Below are positions 7,255-15,217 of a stretch of 23,187 nucleotides of DNA, piece after piece. A program made the translations under genes and the position numbers. Each line of letters starts with the position of its first letter. The first letter of the stretch is position 1. Below the pieces are notes generated by a model that did no database searches, had not been told where the DNA came from, and saw only the letters and a program-made list of their open reading frames with translations. This DNA comes from an uncultured Helicobacteraceae bacterium (GTDB taxonomy: Bacteria; Campylobacterota; Campylobacteria; Campylobacterales; UBA6016), in contig CALJKN010000178.1 of NCBI GenBank assembly GCA_937973585.1, positions 1 to 23,187 on the forward strand. Reading direction: 5' to 3'.

Positions 7255-7335
7255 AAGAGCAACTAGTTGCGGGAGCGCTCGCTTTGAAGACCTAATTTAC
7301 GGCTTTGCCGGAAATTTGAGAATTAATCAGGGGGT
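7242..7335. other. Palindrome-rich convergent intergenic gap
   Basis: No gene is seen. After the right arm of the hairpin at 7225-7254, the gap holds a perfect 12-base palindrome GCAACTAGTTGC (7259-7270), an 8-base palindrome GAGCGCTC (7273-7280), and a stem AATTT-A-CGGC / GCCG-G-AAATT with a TTT loop and one mismatch (7294-7316). These may act together as a two-way transcription barrier between the converging hydrolase and hotdog genes. Confidence 0.4.
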
Positions 7336-7788
7336 TTAGCTATCTGATAGTTTGATTCTGAGCGGGTGTTTGTCCAAGATAACGATTTTGAACTCCCCTT
7401 CAAATATTTTTATCTCACCGACTCTGCCGACTACGATAACGTCTCTGGTTCTGGTGGCCAGATGGCTTGCGGTTGCTTCAAACGTAATTACTTTTCCGGA
7501 TTCAATCGGAGCCAGATATTTCGCCTCCGAGCTTACTAGCTCAGAAAAAGGTTCGTTTACTGCAAACATTGCAGCATTAGCGGCAGCGTTGTATACAAAG
7601 CCGGAATGGATTAGATTGTATTCGTCTACAATCATATCCTTGTTGGCTTTGAACTCCAGTTTTGCGTAACCCATTTTTAGTTCTGCAACTTCACCGCATA
7701 CCACCTTGTCAATTCTATGATGCGTGTTTATCTCTACCTTCTGCTCTTTTAAATCTTCGGCAGACTCTTTTGTTTTATCTTTTGCCAT
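7336..7788 (-). CDS. Hotdog-fold thioesterase-superfamily protein
   Basis: 150 residues. A charged N-terminal tail (about 1-22) precedes a hotdog fold, with INTHHRIDKVVCGEVAELKM, the central helix region IHSGFVYNAAANAAMFAVN and the strand LVSSEAKYLAPIESGKVITF. This arrangement resembles PaaI/FapR-type acyl-CoA-binding or thioesterase domains; no DNA-binding domain precedes it, so it is not a full FapR. Substrate and activity are unknown. The start overlaps the end of cmoB by 14 bases, and AGGAGA inside cmoB five to six bases before the ATG is a strong ribosome binding site. It is last in a lipoprotein-cmoB-hotdog unit. Confidence 0.8.
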   Translation of the reverse strand: MAKDKTKESAEDLKEQKVEINTHHRIDKVVCGEVAELKMGYAKLEFKANKDMIVDEYNLIHSGFVYNAAANAAMFAVNEPFSELVSSEAKYLAPIESGKVITFEATASHLATRTRDVIVVGRVGEIKIFEGEFKIVILDKHPLRIKLSDS

Positions 7789-8659
7789 CTATTCTCCTAC
7801 ACTTAAAATATGCCCTTGTCGGCGCTTCAAATCCCTCTACGGTTTTGGATAAATCGTTTGGATCTAAAAAATTATCCAGACTAAGTCCCGTTATCCACTC
7901 GGTTTTTCTCTGTTCAAAAAAATCGGTTTTTTTTGTCTCTATGAGCTCAATTTCACAAAATCCGGCTCTCTCCAACCACCCTTTCATTGCGTTTACGGTC
8001 GGTATAAAATACGCATTTGTCATTTTTGCATACGATATCGGCGGCGATAAGACTGTAAAATCATCCCCCGATATGATCAGATTGTCTATAAAAAGCTCTC
8101 CACCGTTATTCATGCACCCTTTGATACTTTTTAGGGCAGTAATCGGGTCTTTTCTATGATACAAAATCCCAAGACAAAAAACCGTATCGGCTTTTATCCC
8201 CCTATCCTCCATCTCCTCTAAACCGTATAGCCCAAACTCTATCTTGTCGGTTTGGACGAATTTGTTTATGAACAGGTATTGTAGATAAAACAGCGGCCAA
8301 GGCTCTACCGCTATTATTTTTTTCGGGCTATAAGGGAGCATTTTAAAAGAGTAGTAACAGTTGTTTGAGCCTATATCTAAAACCGTTTTGCCGGATAAAT
8401 CTATATTTTTAGCCAAGATATTAAACTTGACGTAACTGTTCCACTCGCTCTCGATTTTAAACTTATCTATCCTGAAAGGCCCTTTTCGCCAAGGGATAAG
8501 CTCTTTTGCAATTTTGTAGACCTCCGAATTTTCGTCAAAGCCGTATTCGGTGTCAATCTCTAGCGTATCACCGTATGTGATTTTAGAATGGAAAAAATCC
8601 AAAGCCTCTATCCTATTAAGTAGCGGTTCCAGTTTTTTATCTTTAAATAGTGTAGGCAC
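7775..8659 (-). CDS. cmoB: tRNA U34 carboxymethyltransferase CmoB
   Basis: CmoB moves a carboxymethyl group from carboxy-SAM to 5-hydroxyuridine-34, giving the cmo5U wobble base that widens codon reading. Family marks are clear: PWRKGPF near 57-63, SEWNSYVKF near 71-79, SAM-binding VLDIGSNNCYYSF near 93-105, GILYHRKDPI mid-protein, YAKMTNAYFIPT, QRKTEWITGLSLDNFLDPND, and KTVEGFEAPTRAYF at the end. Length of 294 is a little under E. coli CmoB (323). The start is a GTG three bases after the upstream lipoprotein stop. The usual partner cmoA, which makes carboxy-SAM, is not in this window. Confidence 0.93.
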   Translation of the reverse strand: MPTLFKDKKLEPLLNRIEALDFFHSKITYGDTLEIDTEYGFDENSEVYKIAKELIPWRKGPFRIDKFKIESEWNSYVKFNILAKNIDLSGKTVLDIGSNNCYYSFKMLPYSPKKIIAVEPWPLFYLQYLFINKFVQTDKIEFGLYGLEEMEDRGIKADTVFCLGILYHRKDPITALKSIKGCMNNGGELFIDNLIISGDDFTVLSPPISYAKMTNAYFIPTVNAMKGWLERAGFCEIELIETKKTDFFEQRKTEWITGLSLDNFLDPNDLSKTVEGFEAPTRAYFKCRRIDGKR

Positions 8660-8662
8660 CGG

Positions 8663-8845
8663 TTATTTTCTCTTTGCCCCGATCTCTATATGCAAAAAGT
8701 CATCCGGACACTCTCTGTGGTGGTTCCCCTCTGCATCGTAATACTCTTTGCAGTCACAATAGTACTCGTTTGTAAAGCCGCATTTAGAGTAGCATCCGGC
8801 AAATAAAAAAGGGATAATTAGACAAAATAACCTCAAAAAAGACAT
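8663..8845 (-). CDS. Small cysteine-rich lipoprotein, function unknown
   Basis: A 60-residue protein with a clean lipoprotein signal: MSFLRLFCLIIPFLFAGC, Cys 18 being the acylation site. The mature part of about 43 residues is polar and contains four further cysteines (KC, YCDC, REC), acidic patches and a HH pair. This could hold disulfides or a metal, but no family is recognised. AAAGG lies about seven bases before the ATG. It is the first gene of a leftward unit with cmoB and the hotdog gene, and its start is only 22 bases from the divergent pepD start. The frame is open further upstream, but that extension is antisense to pepD and lacks a signal peptide. Confidence 0.75.
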   Translation of the reverse strand: MSFLRLFCLIIPFLFAGCYSKCGFTNEYYCDCKEYYDAEGNHHRECPDDFLHIEIGAKRK

Positions 8846-8867
8846 CTCAAACCTTTGGGGGCAAAAT

Positions 8868-10136
8868 ATGGGTAATACATTAGAAATTTTTGAAAGCATA
8901 GCAAAAGATATTCCTAGATGTTCAAAAAACGCTTCAAAGATGAAGCTTTTTATTGAAGAGTATGCAAAAAAAGAGGGGTATGAGGTTAAAACCGATAGTT
9001 TTGGAAATATATTGTGTAGCAAAAACGGCGCCGACGTATGCTTGCAGTCGCATTATGACATGGTATGTGTCGGTGAATACGAAAATATCACCCTCAAAAT
9101 AGAAAACGGCTGGCTAAAAGCCGCAAACTCCAGTTTGGGTGCCGATAACGGCATAGGGGTGGCGATGATGCTCTCGATGATGGATAGTTTTTTGGATGTG
9201 GAGTTTTTGTTTACGGCCGACGAGGAGGTGGGTCTAATCGGAGCTAAAAATATAGAGCTAAACATTGAGTCTACAAAGGTGATAAATCTCGATTCGGAAG
9301 AGGAGGGGGCAATATACGTCGCATGTGCCGGAGGGGTTGATTTTAGGGCTTTCAGGGGGTTTGAATCGGTTGAAGCCGATGGGGATTTTTATGAAATTTC
9401 GATTGACGGACTCCCTGGGGGGCACTCCGGCGTAGACATAGACAAAAATATACCTAACGCAATAATCGAACTTGCAAAAGCACTTAGGGGTATCGATGCA
9501 AAAGTCGGGTACTTTGAAGGCGGTGAGAAAAAAAACTCAATTCCGGTATCGGCAAGGGCTATCGTATCGGTAGAGACAGAGCCTAAACTGGATGGTTTTT
9601 GTGTTAAAAAAGCGGAACCCATGTTAGTTTTGGCAGAATCTGATGTTTTTTTGGATGCCGTAATAAACTCCGGTCATGGACCGGACGGCTTTGACTATGA
9701 GCTCGGAGTTGTGGAGAAAAGCCTAAATACGGCAAAAGTAGCCCTAAAGGATGGAAAGTGCGATATATTGCTATCCGGCAGAGCTATGAAAAAAACAAAA
9801 CTGGATGATATCGAATCCTCCGTCGTCTCATTTTTTGCAAGGCGCTCCTTTTGTACCGAGGTGCTTGATAGGTATGAGGCGTGGGAGTGGGAAGAGGGGG
9901 ATTTTGCCGTATTTGCAAAAGGGGTGTTTAAGCGGTATTTTTACAACTCAAATTTTAAGGCTATACATGCCGGACTTGAGTGTGCCGCTTTAAAACAAAA
10001 GTTTCCAAATGCCTCTTTCGTATCGGTTGGCCCAAATATAGAGTACCCCCATTCGATAAACGAGAGGGTGGAGATAGAGTCTGTTCAAAAGACTTACGAG
10101 GCGGTCTTTGAGCTTGTAAGGGCTCTTTGCCGCTAA
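8868..10136 (+). CDS. pepD: M20-family aminoacyl-histidine dipeptidase (PepD-like)
   Basis: Cytosolic dizinc metallopeptidase that cleaves dipeptides, in E. coli notably Xaa-His. The catalytic layout is intact: SHYDMV (His 62, Asp 64), LGADNGIG (bridging Asp 93), ADEEVG (Glu 119/120), NLDSEEEG (Asp 142), the GGHSGVDI lid-domain motif near 178, and HAGLECA (His 367) followed by SVGPNIEYPHSINERVEIES at the end. At 422 residues it is about 60 shorter than E. coli PepD (485), with the shortening in the middle dimerisation domain. GGGGG lies about seven bases before the ATG. It ends four bases into the convergent MFS gene. Confidence 0.9.
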   Translation: MGNTLEIFESIAKDIPRCSKNASKMKLFIEEYAKKEGYEVKTDSFGNILCSKNGADVCLQSHYDMVCVGEYENITLKIENGWLKAANSSLGADNGIGVAMMLSMMDSFLDVEFLFTADEEVGLIGAKNIELNIESTKVINLDSEEEGAIYVACAGGVDFRAFRGFESVEADGDFYEISIDGLPGGHSGVDIDKNIPNAIIELAKALRGIDAKVGYFEGGEKKNSIPVSARAIVSVETEPKLDGFCVKKAEPMLVLAESDVFLDAVINSGHGPDGFDYELGVVEKSLNTAKVALKDGKCDILLSGRAMKKTKLDDIESSVVSFFARRSFCTEVLDRYEAWEWEEGDFAVFAKGVFKRYFYNSNFKAIHAGLECAALKQKFPNASFVSVGPNIEYPHSINERVEIESVQKTYEAVFELVRALCR

Positions 10137-11320
10137 AACCTGTTTTGGGCTAGCTTGTAATAAACGGCAACAAAGACAAAGATAACCCCCATGGCACCCA
10201 ATGCCCACCCTCCGCCGATACCGTAATCCAACAAAACTCCTATCCCTATTGAGGTTGCAGCGGCGGTTGCGGTAAAAAACATATCGTTAATCCCGATTAC
10301 CCTCCCGTAAAATCCGTCGTCTATGGCATCTTGAAGCATAGTCATTGTGTATGACCATAATGTCGTCGTGAAAAGACCGCAAACAAAAGAGCCGATAAGC
10401 GAGCTCCAAAAATTACCGCTTAAGACCCCCCAAAGGATAGCGGCAAACCCCTGGGCTAAAAGCAGATAAAAAAGCCTCTCTTTGTTGATTATTTTTGAGA
10501 ACAAGAAAGGGCCGATAACAAGAGCCAAAGATCTGATTGCCCCCAAAAAGCCGATAGCCAAAGGAACCGATATAATCTCTTTGTATTTTGTTTGCGCCAA
10601 AACGGTAATAATCCCGTCAAAAACTGTCAAACCGACCGATGCGTGCAGGAAAATAATAAATAAAATTTTCGGGTTTTTTTTAAAAACATACGACAATCCA
10701 TCCAAGAACGTATCTACAAATCCAGATGTTTTTGGTTCCGGTTTTACACTCACATCAAGTGTTGTAAATACGGCGATAGCAGCCAAAAATAGCCCTACAT
10801 CTATCAAAAAAGCTGTTTTTATCCCGAAATATTCTACCGCCATACCGCTCAGAGCTATTCCGATTGTAAAGCATGCCGACCAGACTATTGAGTGTATTTC
10901 GTTTGCCGATTTGAGCTTTACGCTACTTAGAAGTTTTGGAAGTAATGACATCTCTGATGTAAAATAAAAGCTTGCCGCACCCATCTTGATATAGACCAAA
11001 ATAAGTAAAAACCAGATATGCTCTTTCGCCTCAATCAGGATGAAACCGGCAGTGCAGAGAGCCTCCACGAACAGCAGAGAGAGCATTAACTGTTTTGGCT
11101 TTAGCCTGTCGATGATTGCACCGACAAACGGCCCTTGTATAAGTGCCGGTAAAAACGACATAGAGACGGCTACCCCAATCATAAGCGGCGATGCTCCAAG
11201 ATTTGCCAGTAATGTTAGAACAGCCACATGGCTAAACCAAGAGCCTAAATATGCGATCACCTGAACCAATGTCAAAACCCTGACCGTCCGGTTCTCTTTT
11301 AAAAGTAAATAGTAAGACAA
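10133..11320 (-). CDS. Major facilitator superfamily transporter (EntS/MFS_3-like)
   Basis: A 395-residue protein with about 12 hydrophobic segments in the MFS pattern. The loop between TM2 and TM3 reads GPFVGAIIDRLKPKQLM, the family's G-x3-D-R-x2-R/K-like motif. The closest resemblance is to the EntS/MFS_3 group of exporters; the substrate is unknown. The start is a TTG at 11320 (LeuSerTyrTyr read as MSYY), supported by AGGG about eight bases upstream. It diverges from the histidine kinase gene across a gap of about 60 bases and ends by overlapping pepD by four bases. Confidence 0.85.
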   Translation of the reverse strand: MSYYLLLKENRTVRVLTLVQVIAYLGSWFSHVAVLTLLANLGASPLMIGVAVSMSFLPALIQGPFVGAIIDRLKPKQLMLSLLFVEALCTAGFILIEAKEHIWFLLILVYIKMGAASFYFTSEMSLLPKLLSSVKLKSANEIHSIVWSACFTIGIALSGMAVEYFGIKTAFLIDVGLFLAAIAVFTTLDVSVKPEPKTSGFVDTFLDGLSYVFKKNPKILFIIFLHASVGLTVFDGIITVLAQTKYKEIISVPLAIGFLGAIRSLALVIGPFLFSKIINKERLFYLLLAQGFAAILWGVLSGNFWSSLIGSFVCGLFTTTLWSYTMTMLQDAIDDGFYGRVIGINDMFFTATAAATSIGIGVLLDYGIGGGWALGAMGVIFVFVAVYYKLAQNRF

Positions 11321-11348
11321 TATTTAACCCTATAAGAAATTTGTATGA

Positions 11349-11354
11349 TATAAT
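11349..11354 (+). promoter_or_regulatory. -10 box of the histidine kinase/response regulator operon
   Basis: A perfect TATAAT lies 26 bases before the preferred GTG start at 11381, in the gap between divergent MFS and kinase genes. Transcription would begin near 11361. Minus-strand TATTAT/TATCAT sequences in the same stretch could serve the MFS gene, so the two promoters probably overlap. Confidence 0.5.
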
Positions 11355-11380
11355 AAACACTTTGCGAAGTGAGGAATAAG

Positions 11381-12829
11381 GTGCATAAAAAAGAAAAAAT
11401 TCTACAACGTATAACTCTCTTTTCGCTTATGATGCTTGCCGCAATTATTGGGATTGGGCTTTTAGAGATAAAAGAGCTTGTGGCACATAAAAATAATTTG
11501 CCAGCCCAGATTGACGCAAACGAGTTTGCTAATTTTATCTCAAAGCGGATAACCAAAGAGATTTTTGAACTTGTCTCAATTTTGGTGATATTTTCTGCCG
11601 CCCTTGTAATCAGGAAAATAGAGAAAAATATCATTTTCGATTTGCAAAAAAAGCAGTCAAAAAACTATATAGACGAGATAGAAAACATCAGTGATAAGCT
11701 CGAAAATGAGGCTAGACTTTTAAAAGACTATAAAAATGCAATAGATAATAGCGCTATGGTGTTTAAACTCGATTTCAACGGACGGCTGAGTTATGTAAAC
11801 GAGATTTACCAAAAGACAACCGGATTTTCAAAAGACGAGGTAATCGGTAAATCGCTATCAGAATTTGACTATGTTCACTATACCAAACAAAGCACAGATC
11901 TTATCTGGGAGATGGTGACAAAAAAAGAGATATGGCGCGGGAGGATGAGCGGCCTCAAAAAAAATGGGGATAGGTATATAGTTGAGATGACTATAGCTCC
12001 GATTACGAATGCTTCCGGAGAAATTGAAGAGTTTATAGCCGTGATGTTTGATATAACAAAAGAGATAGCCCTTGAGCAGTGGCTAAAACAAGAGGCGGCA
12101 AACAGACAAAAAGAGGAGCACCAAAAAGAGCTTTCAAAAACCAAGGAGTCATTTTTGGTCGTCTTTACACACGAGTTAAAAACACCTCTAAACGCAATCA
12201 TTAACTTTAGTTCGTTTGTCAGAAAAAAGCTTGAAAAAGAGGAGATAAAAGATAAACCTCGAATTTTGGAGTTACTGGAGAGTGTGAAAAAAAACGGAGA
12301 GGATATGCTCTTTACCGTAACGAACATTCTGGATACTGCCAAGCTAACCAGTAAAAAGATGGAGTTTTTGAAATCTGTCTTTAACCTTAGCGAGTTGGTG
12401 TCGGAGGTAGCTACAAGGATTATACCGCCTAGCGGCATATCGTTTTCGGCCGATATTCAGTCCGAGGTATATATAAAAAGCGATAGATTAAGAATAAGTC
12501 AAATAATATCCAATTTACTTTCCAATGCACTCAAATACGGCAACGGAGAGATAGAGCTAGCCCTTAGAACCTACGATAAAATGTTTTTTTTATCAATAGA
12601 GGATAACGGCAGAGGGATAAAAGACCCTGAGGCGGTATTTGAGCTTTTTAAAGCCGAGGAGGATACCTCGATTAGAAGCGACAAGGGGACTGGGATCGGC
12701 CTTTATTACGTGAAGATGCTATCAGACGAACTGGAGCTCGAAATTGAAGTGGATAAGTCGCAAAAACTAGGCGGTGCGTACTTTTGCATATCTGGGCAAT
12801 TACAAGAAAACAAACACTTAGAAATCTGA
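11381..12829 (+). CDS. Membrane-bound PAS-domain sensor histidine kinase
   Basis: Two-component sensor of 482 residues. Two membrane helices (about 11-28 and 62-77) flank a short loop of about 33 residues, so sensing is likely through the membrane or the PAS domain rather than a large periplasmic domain. A helical linker leads to a PAS domain with PAC tail (about 118-225), HisKA with FTHELKTPLNAI (phospho-acceptor His 264), and HATPase_c with N box NLLSNALKY (Asn 382), DNGRGI (Asp 408) and GTGIGLYYVK (436-445). GTG 11381 follows GAGGAATAAG, a strong ribosome binding site; a GTG at 11369 would add four residues. The cognate regulator begins 13 bases downstream. Confidence 0.92.
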   Translation: MHKKEKILQRITLFSLMMLAAIIGIGLLEIKELVAHKNNLPAQIDANEFANFISKRITKEIFELVSILVIFSAALVIRKIEKNIIFDLQKKQSKNYIDEIENISDKLENEARLLKDYKNAIDNSAMVFKLDFNGRLSYVNEIYQKTTGFSKDEVIGKSLSEFDYVHYTKQSTDLIWEMVTKKEIWRGRMSGLKKNGDRYIVEMTIAPITNASGEIEEFIAVMFDITKEIALEQWLKQEAANRQKEEHQKELSKTKESFLVVFTHELKTPLNAIINFSSFVRKKLEKEEIKDKPRILELLESVKKNGEDMLFTVTNILDTAKLTSKKMEFLKSVFNLSELVSEVATRIIPPSGISFSADIQSEVYIKSDRLRISQIISNLLSNALKYGNGEIELALRTYDKMFFLSIEDNGRGIKDPEAVFELFKAEEDTSIRSDKGTGIGLYYVKMLSDELELEIEVDKSQKLGGAYFCISGQLQENKHLEI

Positions 12830-12842
12830 GAAGGGCTCTTTT

Positions 12843-14132
12843 ATGATAAAAATTTTAATTGTTGACGATAACAAAGACAACAGAACTACCGTAAGGCTTT
12901 TTTTGGAGGATTATGAGAATCTATCCGCTTTTGAGGCCGATAATGCTGAAAAAGCGATAGAGATCGCCAAAGTCTCTAAGCCTGATATTATCTTTATGGA
13001 TATCATGATGCCCGGTATGAACGGGATTGATGCAACAAAAGAGATACGAAAATTTGATAAACAATCCATGATTATAGCGATGTCGGTGTTATCGGATGAT
13101 GAGCACAAGAGTCAAATGCTTCAGGCCGGAGCGGAGGATTACATCACAAAACCGATAAATGAAGAGTTGTTTGTCAAGCGGATGGATAACTATTTTAAAC
13201 TGATAGAGTACAAAAAAGCAAAAGAAGCCATGGAGAAACCGGTAAACCTCTTCTCGGATAGTGTCTACTCCGGAAAACTAGGGTTCATGATAGATTCGGA
13301 AGCCTCTTTGGCAGAATTTTGGGAATATTATCTAATCAAAAATCATAATGCGAGTGAGGCATTGTGCGATGCGGTGAGAGCCATCTACAATATCGGCTTG
13401 TATCTTTTGCCCGATAATCCGTCTTTTAAAATTGTTGCAGAAGAGGATGACGAGAGTCTGTTTTTTTCGGTTGTAGAGTTAAAGGGGTTTAATGAGGCAA
13501 AAGTCTCCGAGATACTCTATAGGGAGTCTAGCAAGTGTGATATAGCTGTAAGCGAGCAGAATGAAATATCGGTCAAGCTTCCAAATTATAAAGTAGAGGC
13601 GGCTCCAAAAAAGGAGACGATGAAGATCGATGGGGAGAAAGAGCGGATACTACGTATGTCCCACTCTGATAAGATAGGGGCTAAGTCTTATATAGCGGAG
13701 CTGGGTCCAGATATTATAGATAAGCTTGAGAAACTGGAGATAAATGAAGACAAGCTTGATGAGGCGGTGTACGAGTATGAAACGGACGGAAACTATATAT
13801 GCATAGCTAGGATCTCATCCGAGTTTGAGGTATACGCTTCGGTATTGGATACTTTGTATGAATTTAAAAATATAGCGTATGCTTTGGCTACACTCTCTTG
13901 CTTTATGAACGGCTTGATGCCTGACCAGATCGACGAGAAAAAATCTAAAAAACTAGGTGTTTTACTTAGAAATATGGTCTCAGATTTGATGAGCTGGAGA
14001 AAGACTATTTTTGTAGATAGAGATACCGGAGATATCCACTATCTGGATAGCTCACTACTATCGTCTTGTATGCAAATTGAGTTGATATTTAAAGATGCGG
14101 AACCGGAGGATGACGGGTTGGAGCTTTTCTAG
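12843..14132 (+). CDS. Response regulator with uncharacterised C-terminal output region
   Basis: 429 residues. The first 120 or so are a complete receiver: acidic pair Asp 8/Asp 9, phospho-acceptor Asp 53 in FMDIMMPGMNG, Ser 81 and Lys 103 in YITKP. The remaining 300 residues contain no recognised HTH, GGDEF, EAL, HD-GYP or AAA+ motif. They hold a mid-region (about 140-240) of mixed helices and strands, an acidic helical stretch around SHSDKIGAKSYIAELGP with a DIIDKLEKLEINEDKLDEAV helix, and a mainly helical end. GAAGGG lies eight bases before the ATG. It is co-transcribed with the kinase and ends 17 bases from the convergent sugar transferase. The output may be by protein contact. Confidence 0.88.
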   Translation: MIKILIVDDNKDNRTTVRLFLEDYENLSAFEADNAEKAIEIAKVSKPDIIFMDIMMPGMNGIDATKEIRKFDKQSMIIAMSVLSDDEHKSQMLQAGAEDYITKPINEELFVKRMDNYFKLIEYKKAKEAMEKPVNLFSDSVYSGKLGFMIDSEASLAEFWEYYLIKNHNASEALCDAVRAIYNIGLYLLPDNPSFKIVAEEDDESLFFSVVELKGFNEAKVSEILYRESSKCDIAVSEQNEISVKLPNYKVEAAPKKETMKIDGEKERILRMSHSDKIGAKSYIAELGPDIIDKLEKLEINEDKLDEAVYEYETDGNYICIARISSEFEVYASVLDTLYEFKNIAYALATLSCFMNGLMPDQIDEKKSKKLGVLLRNMVSDLMSWRKTIFVDRDTGDIHYLDSSLLSSCMQIELIFKDAEPEDDGLELF

Positions 14133-14149
14133 GCTCGCCCCCCCTTCTT

Positions 14150-15073
14150 TTATATCCCTTTGCCGGATATGACTGTTTTGGCTGTCATCCATACTATTTT
14201 TAGCTCCAACCAGATACTCCAGTTTCTGACATAATAGAGGTCATACATTAGTTTTTGTCTTGTATCCTCCAGATTGCTTCCATAAGGGTAGTTCACCTGA
14301 GCCCATCCTGTAACCCCAGGGGCAACCTGATACCTCCCCTCGTAGTACGGAATTTTCTCCTCATACTCTTCAACAAAACATTTTCTCTCTGGTCTAGGCC
14401 CTATTAGGTGCATATCCCCTTTTAATACATTCCACATTTGCGGTAACTCATCTATTCTGGTTTTTCTGATGAACTCACCGTATTTAAAAACCCTCGGATC
14501 CGAAAAGCTTGCAAATTGCGCCCCGTGTTTTTCGGCATCAATATACATGCTTCTGAGTTTTACGCACGAAAACTCATCTCCGCCGGCTCCGACCCTGTCT
14601 TGCCAGAAGAGTATAGGCCCCGGAGATTCCTTTTTGATTCTAAAAAATGAGTAGACTATAACAGGCCAGCTAAAAAATAGAAGCCAAAAAATTCCAAAAA
14701 AATCTACCGCTCTTTTTTGGATATATTGTGTTTTTGTGTAAGGCCTTAGCACGTCAAGCAGTTTTGGATCCGGATGTTCGTAGTCTATGTAGTATTTGTC
14801 TAAGTGCTTGAACATAAAATGCTCTAAAGTCATAAACTTTAGGCCGTGAAGGCTTAGTTTTGTGAGTACTTTTACGAGTTCGTCTTTTATTATCGGCTCT
14901 ATATTCAAAATGACAAGATTGCTGTTTGTCCTTTTTGCCGCCTCTTTTATCTCTTCTATCAGTTCGTTAGGTTCTTTATTTTCGTAGGCTACCGTTTTGA
15001 TACTTTTAAATTTTTTTATCATTTTACGCAATTCAAATCTGGTAAATTTGTAGCGCCGCCCCAAAATTAACAT
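14150..15073 (-). CDS. Polyprenyl-phosphate sugar-1-phosphate transferase (priming enzyme)
   Basis: Adds the first sugar-1-phosphate to undecaprenyl phosphate on the inner face of the cytoplasmic membrane, starting repeat-unit assembly. The C-terminal catalytic domain is complete: KRAVDFFG near 120, a single hydrophobic segment 126-144, SPGPILFWQDRVG, VKLRSMYIDAE, catalytic Asp-Glu 208-209 in TRIDELPQMWN, GDMHLIGPRPE and APGVTGWAQVNY. The first 115 residues are soluble and Rossmann-like (SNLVILNIEP) but lack the four N-terminal membrane helices of WbaP/WcaJ, so the 307-residue protein is intermediate between those and small PglC-type enzymes. GGGGGA precedes the ATG. It diverges from the polymerase gene. 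Which sugar it uses cannot be told. Confidence 0.92.
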   Translation of the reverse strand: MLILGRRYKFTRFELRKMIKKFKSIKTVAYENKEPNELIEEIKEAAKRTNSNLVILNIEPIIKDELVKVLTKLSLHGLKFMTLEHFMFKHLDKYYIDYEHPDPKLLDVLRPYTKTQYIQKRAVDFFGIFWLLFFSWPVIVYSFFRIKKESPGPILFWQDRVGAGGDEFSCVKLRSMYIDAEKHGAQFASFSDPRVFKYGEFIRKTRIDELPQMWNVLKGDMHLIGPRPERKCFVEEYEEKIPYYEGRYQVAPGVTGWAQVNYPYGSNLEDTRQKLMYDLYYVRNWSIWLELKIVWMTAKTVISGKGI

Positions 15074-15119
15074 CTATCCCCCGATATGATTCGTGTTATC
15101 CAATAAAAAGTAAAATTTT

Positions 15120-15125
15120 ATTATA
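15120..15125 (-). promoter_or_regulatory. -10 box for the sugar-phosphate transferase gene
   Basis: On the minus strand a perfect TATAAT lies 46 bases before the ATG, giving a leader of about 40 bases that ends in GGGGGATAG. It sits in the 144-base gap shared with the divergent polymerase gene; no other gene or clear structured element is seen in that gap. Confidence 0.5.
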
Positions 15126-15178
15126 CCGATAAAAAATGATTAAATAATGCGAAATACGATAGTTTGGCTGTAATCGTG

Positions 15179-15184
15179 TAAAAT
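15179..15184 (+). promoter_or_regulatory. Possible -10 box for the polymerase-flippase-GT operon
   Basis: TAAAAT, preceded by TG, lies 33 bases before the GTG start of the polymerase gene. A start near 15191 would leave a leader of about 27 bases. There is no -35 match. Divergent placement with 15120-15125 would let one regulator act on both arms of the polysaccharide locus. Confidence 0.4.
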
Positions 15185-15217
15185 ATCTAAAAAATATGGA
15201 TTTAAAGAACGGCAAGA

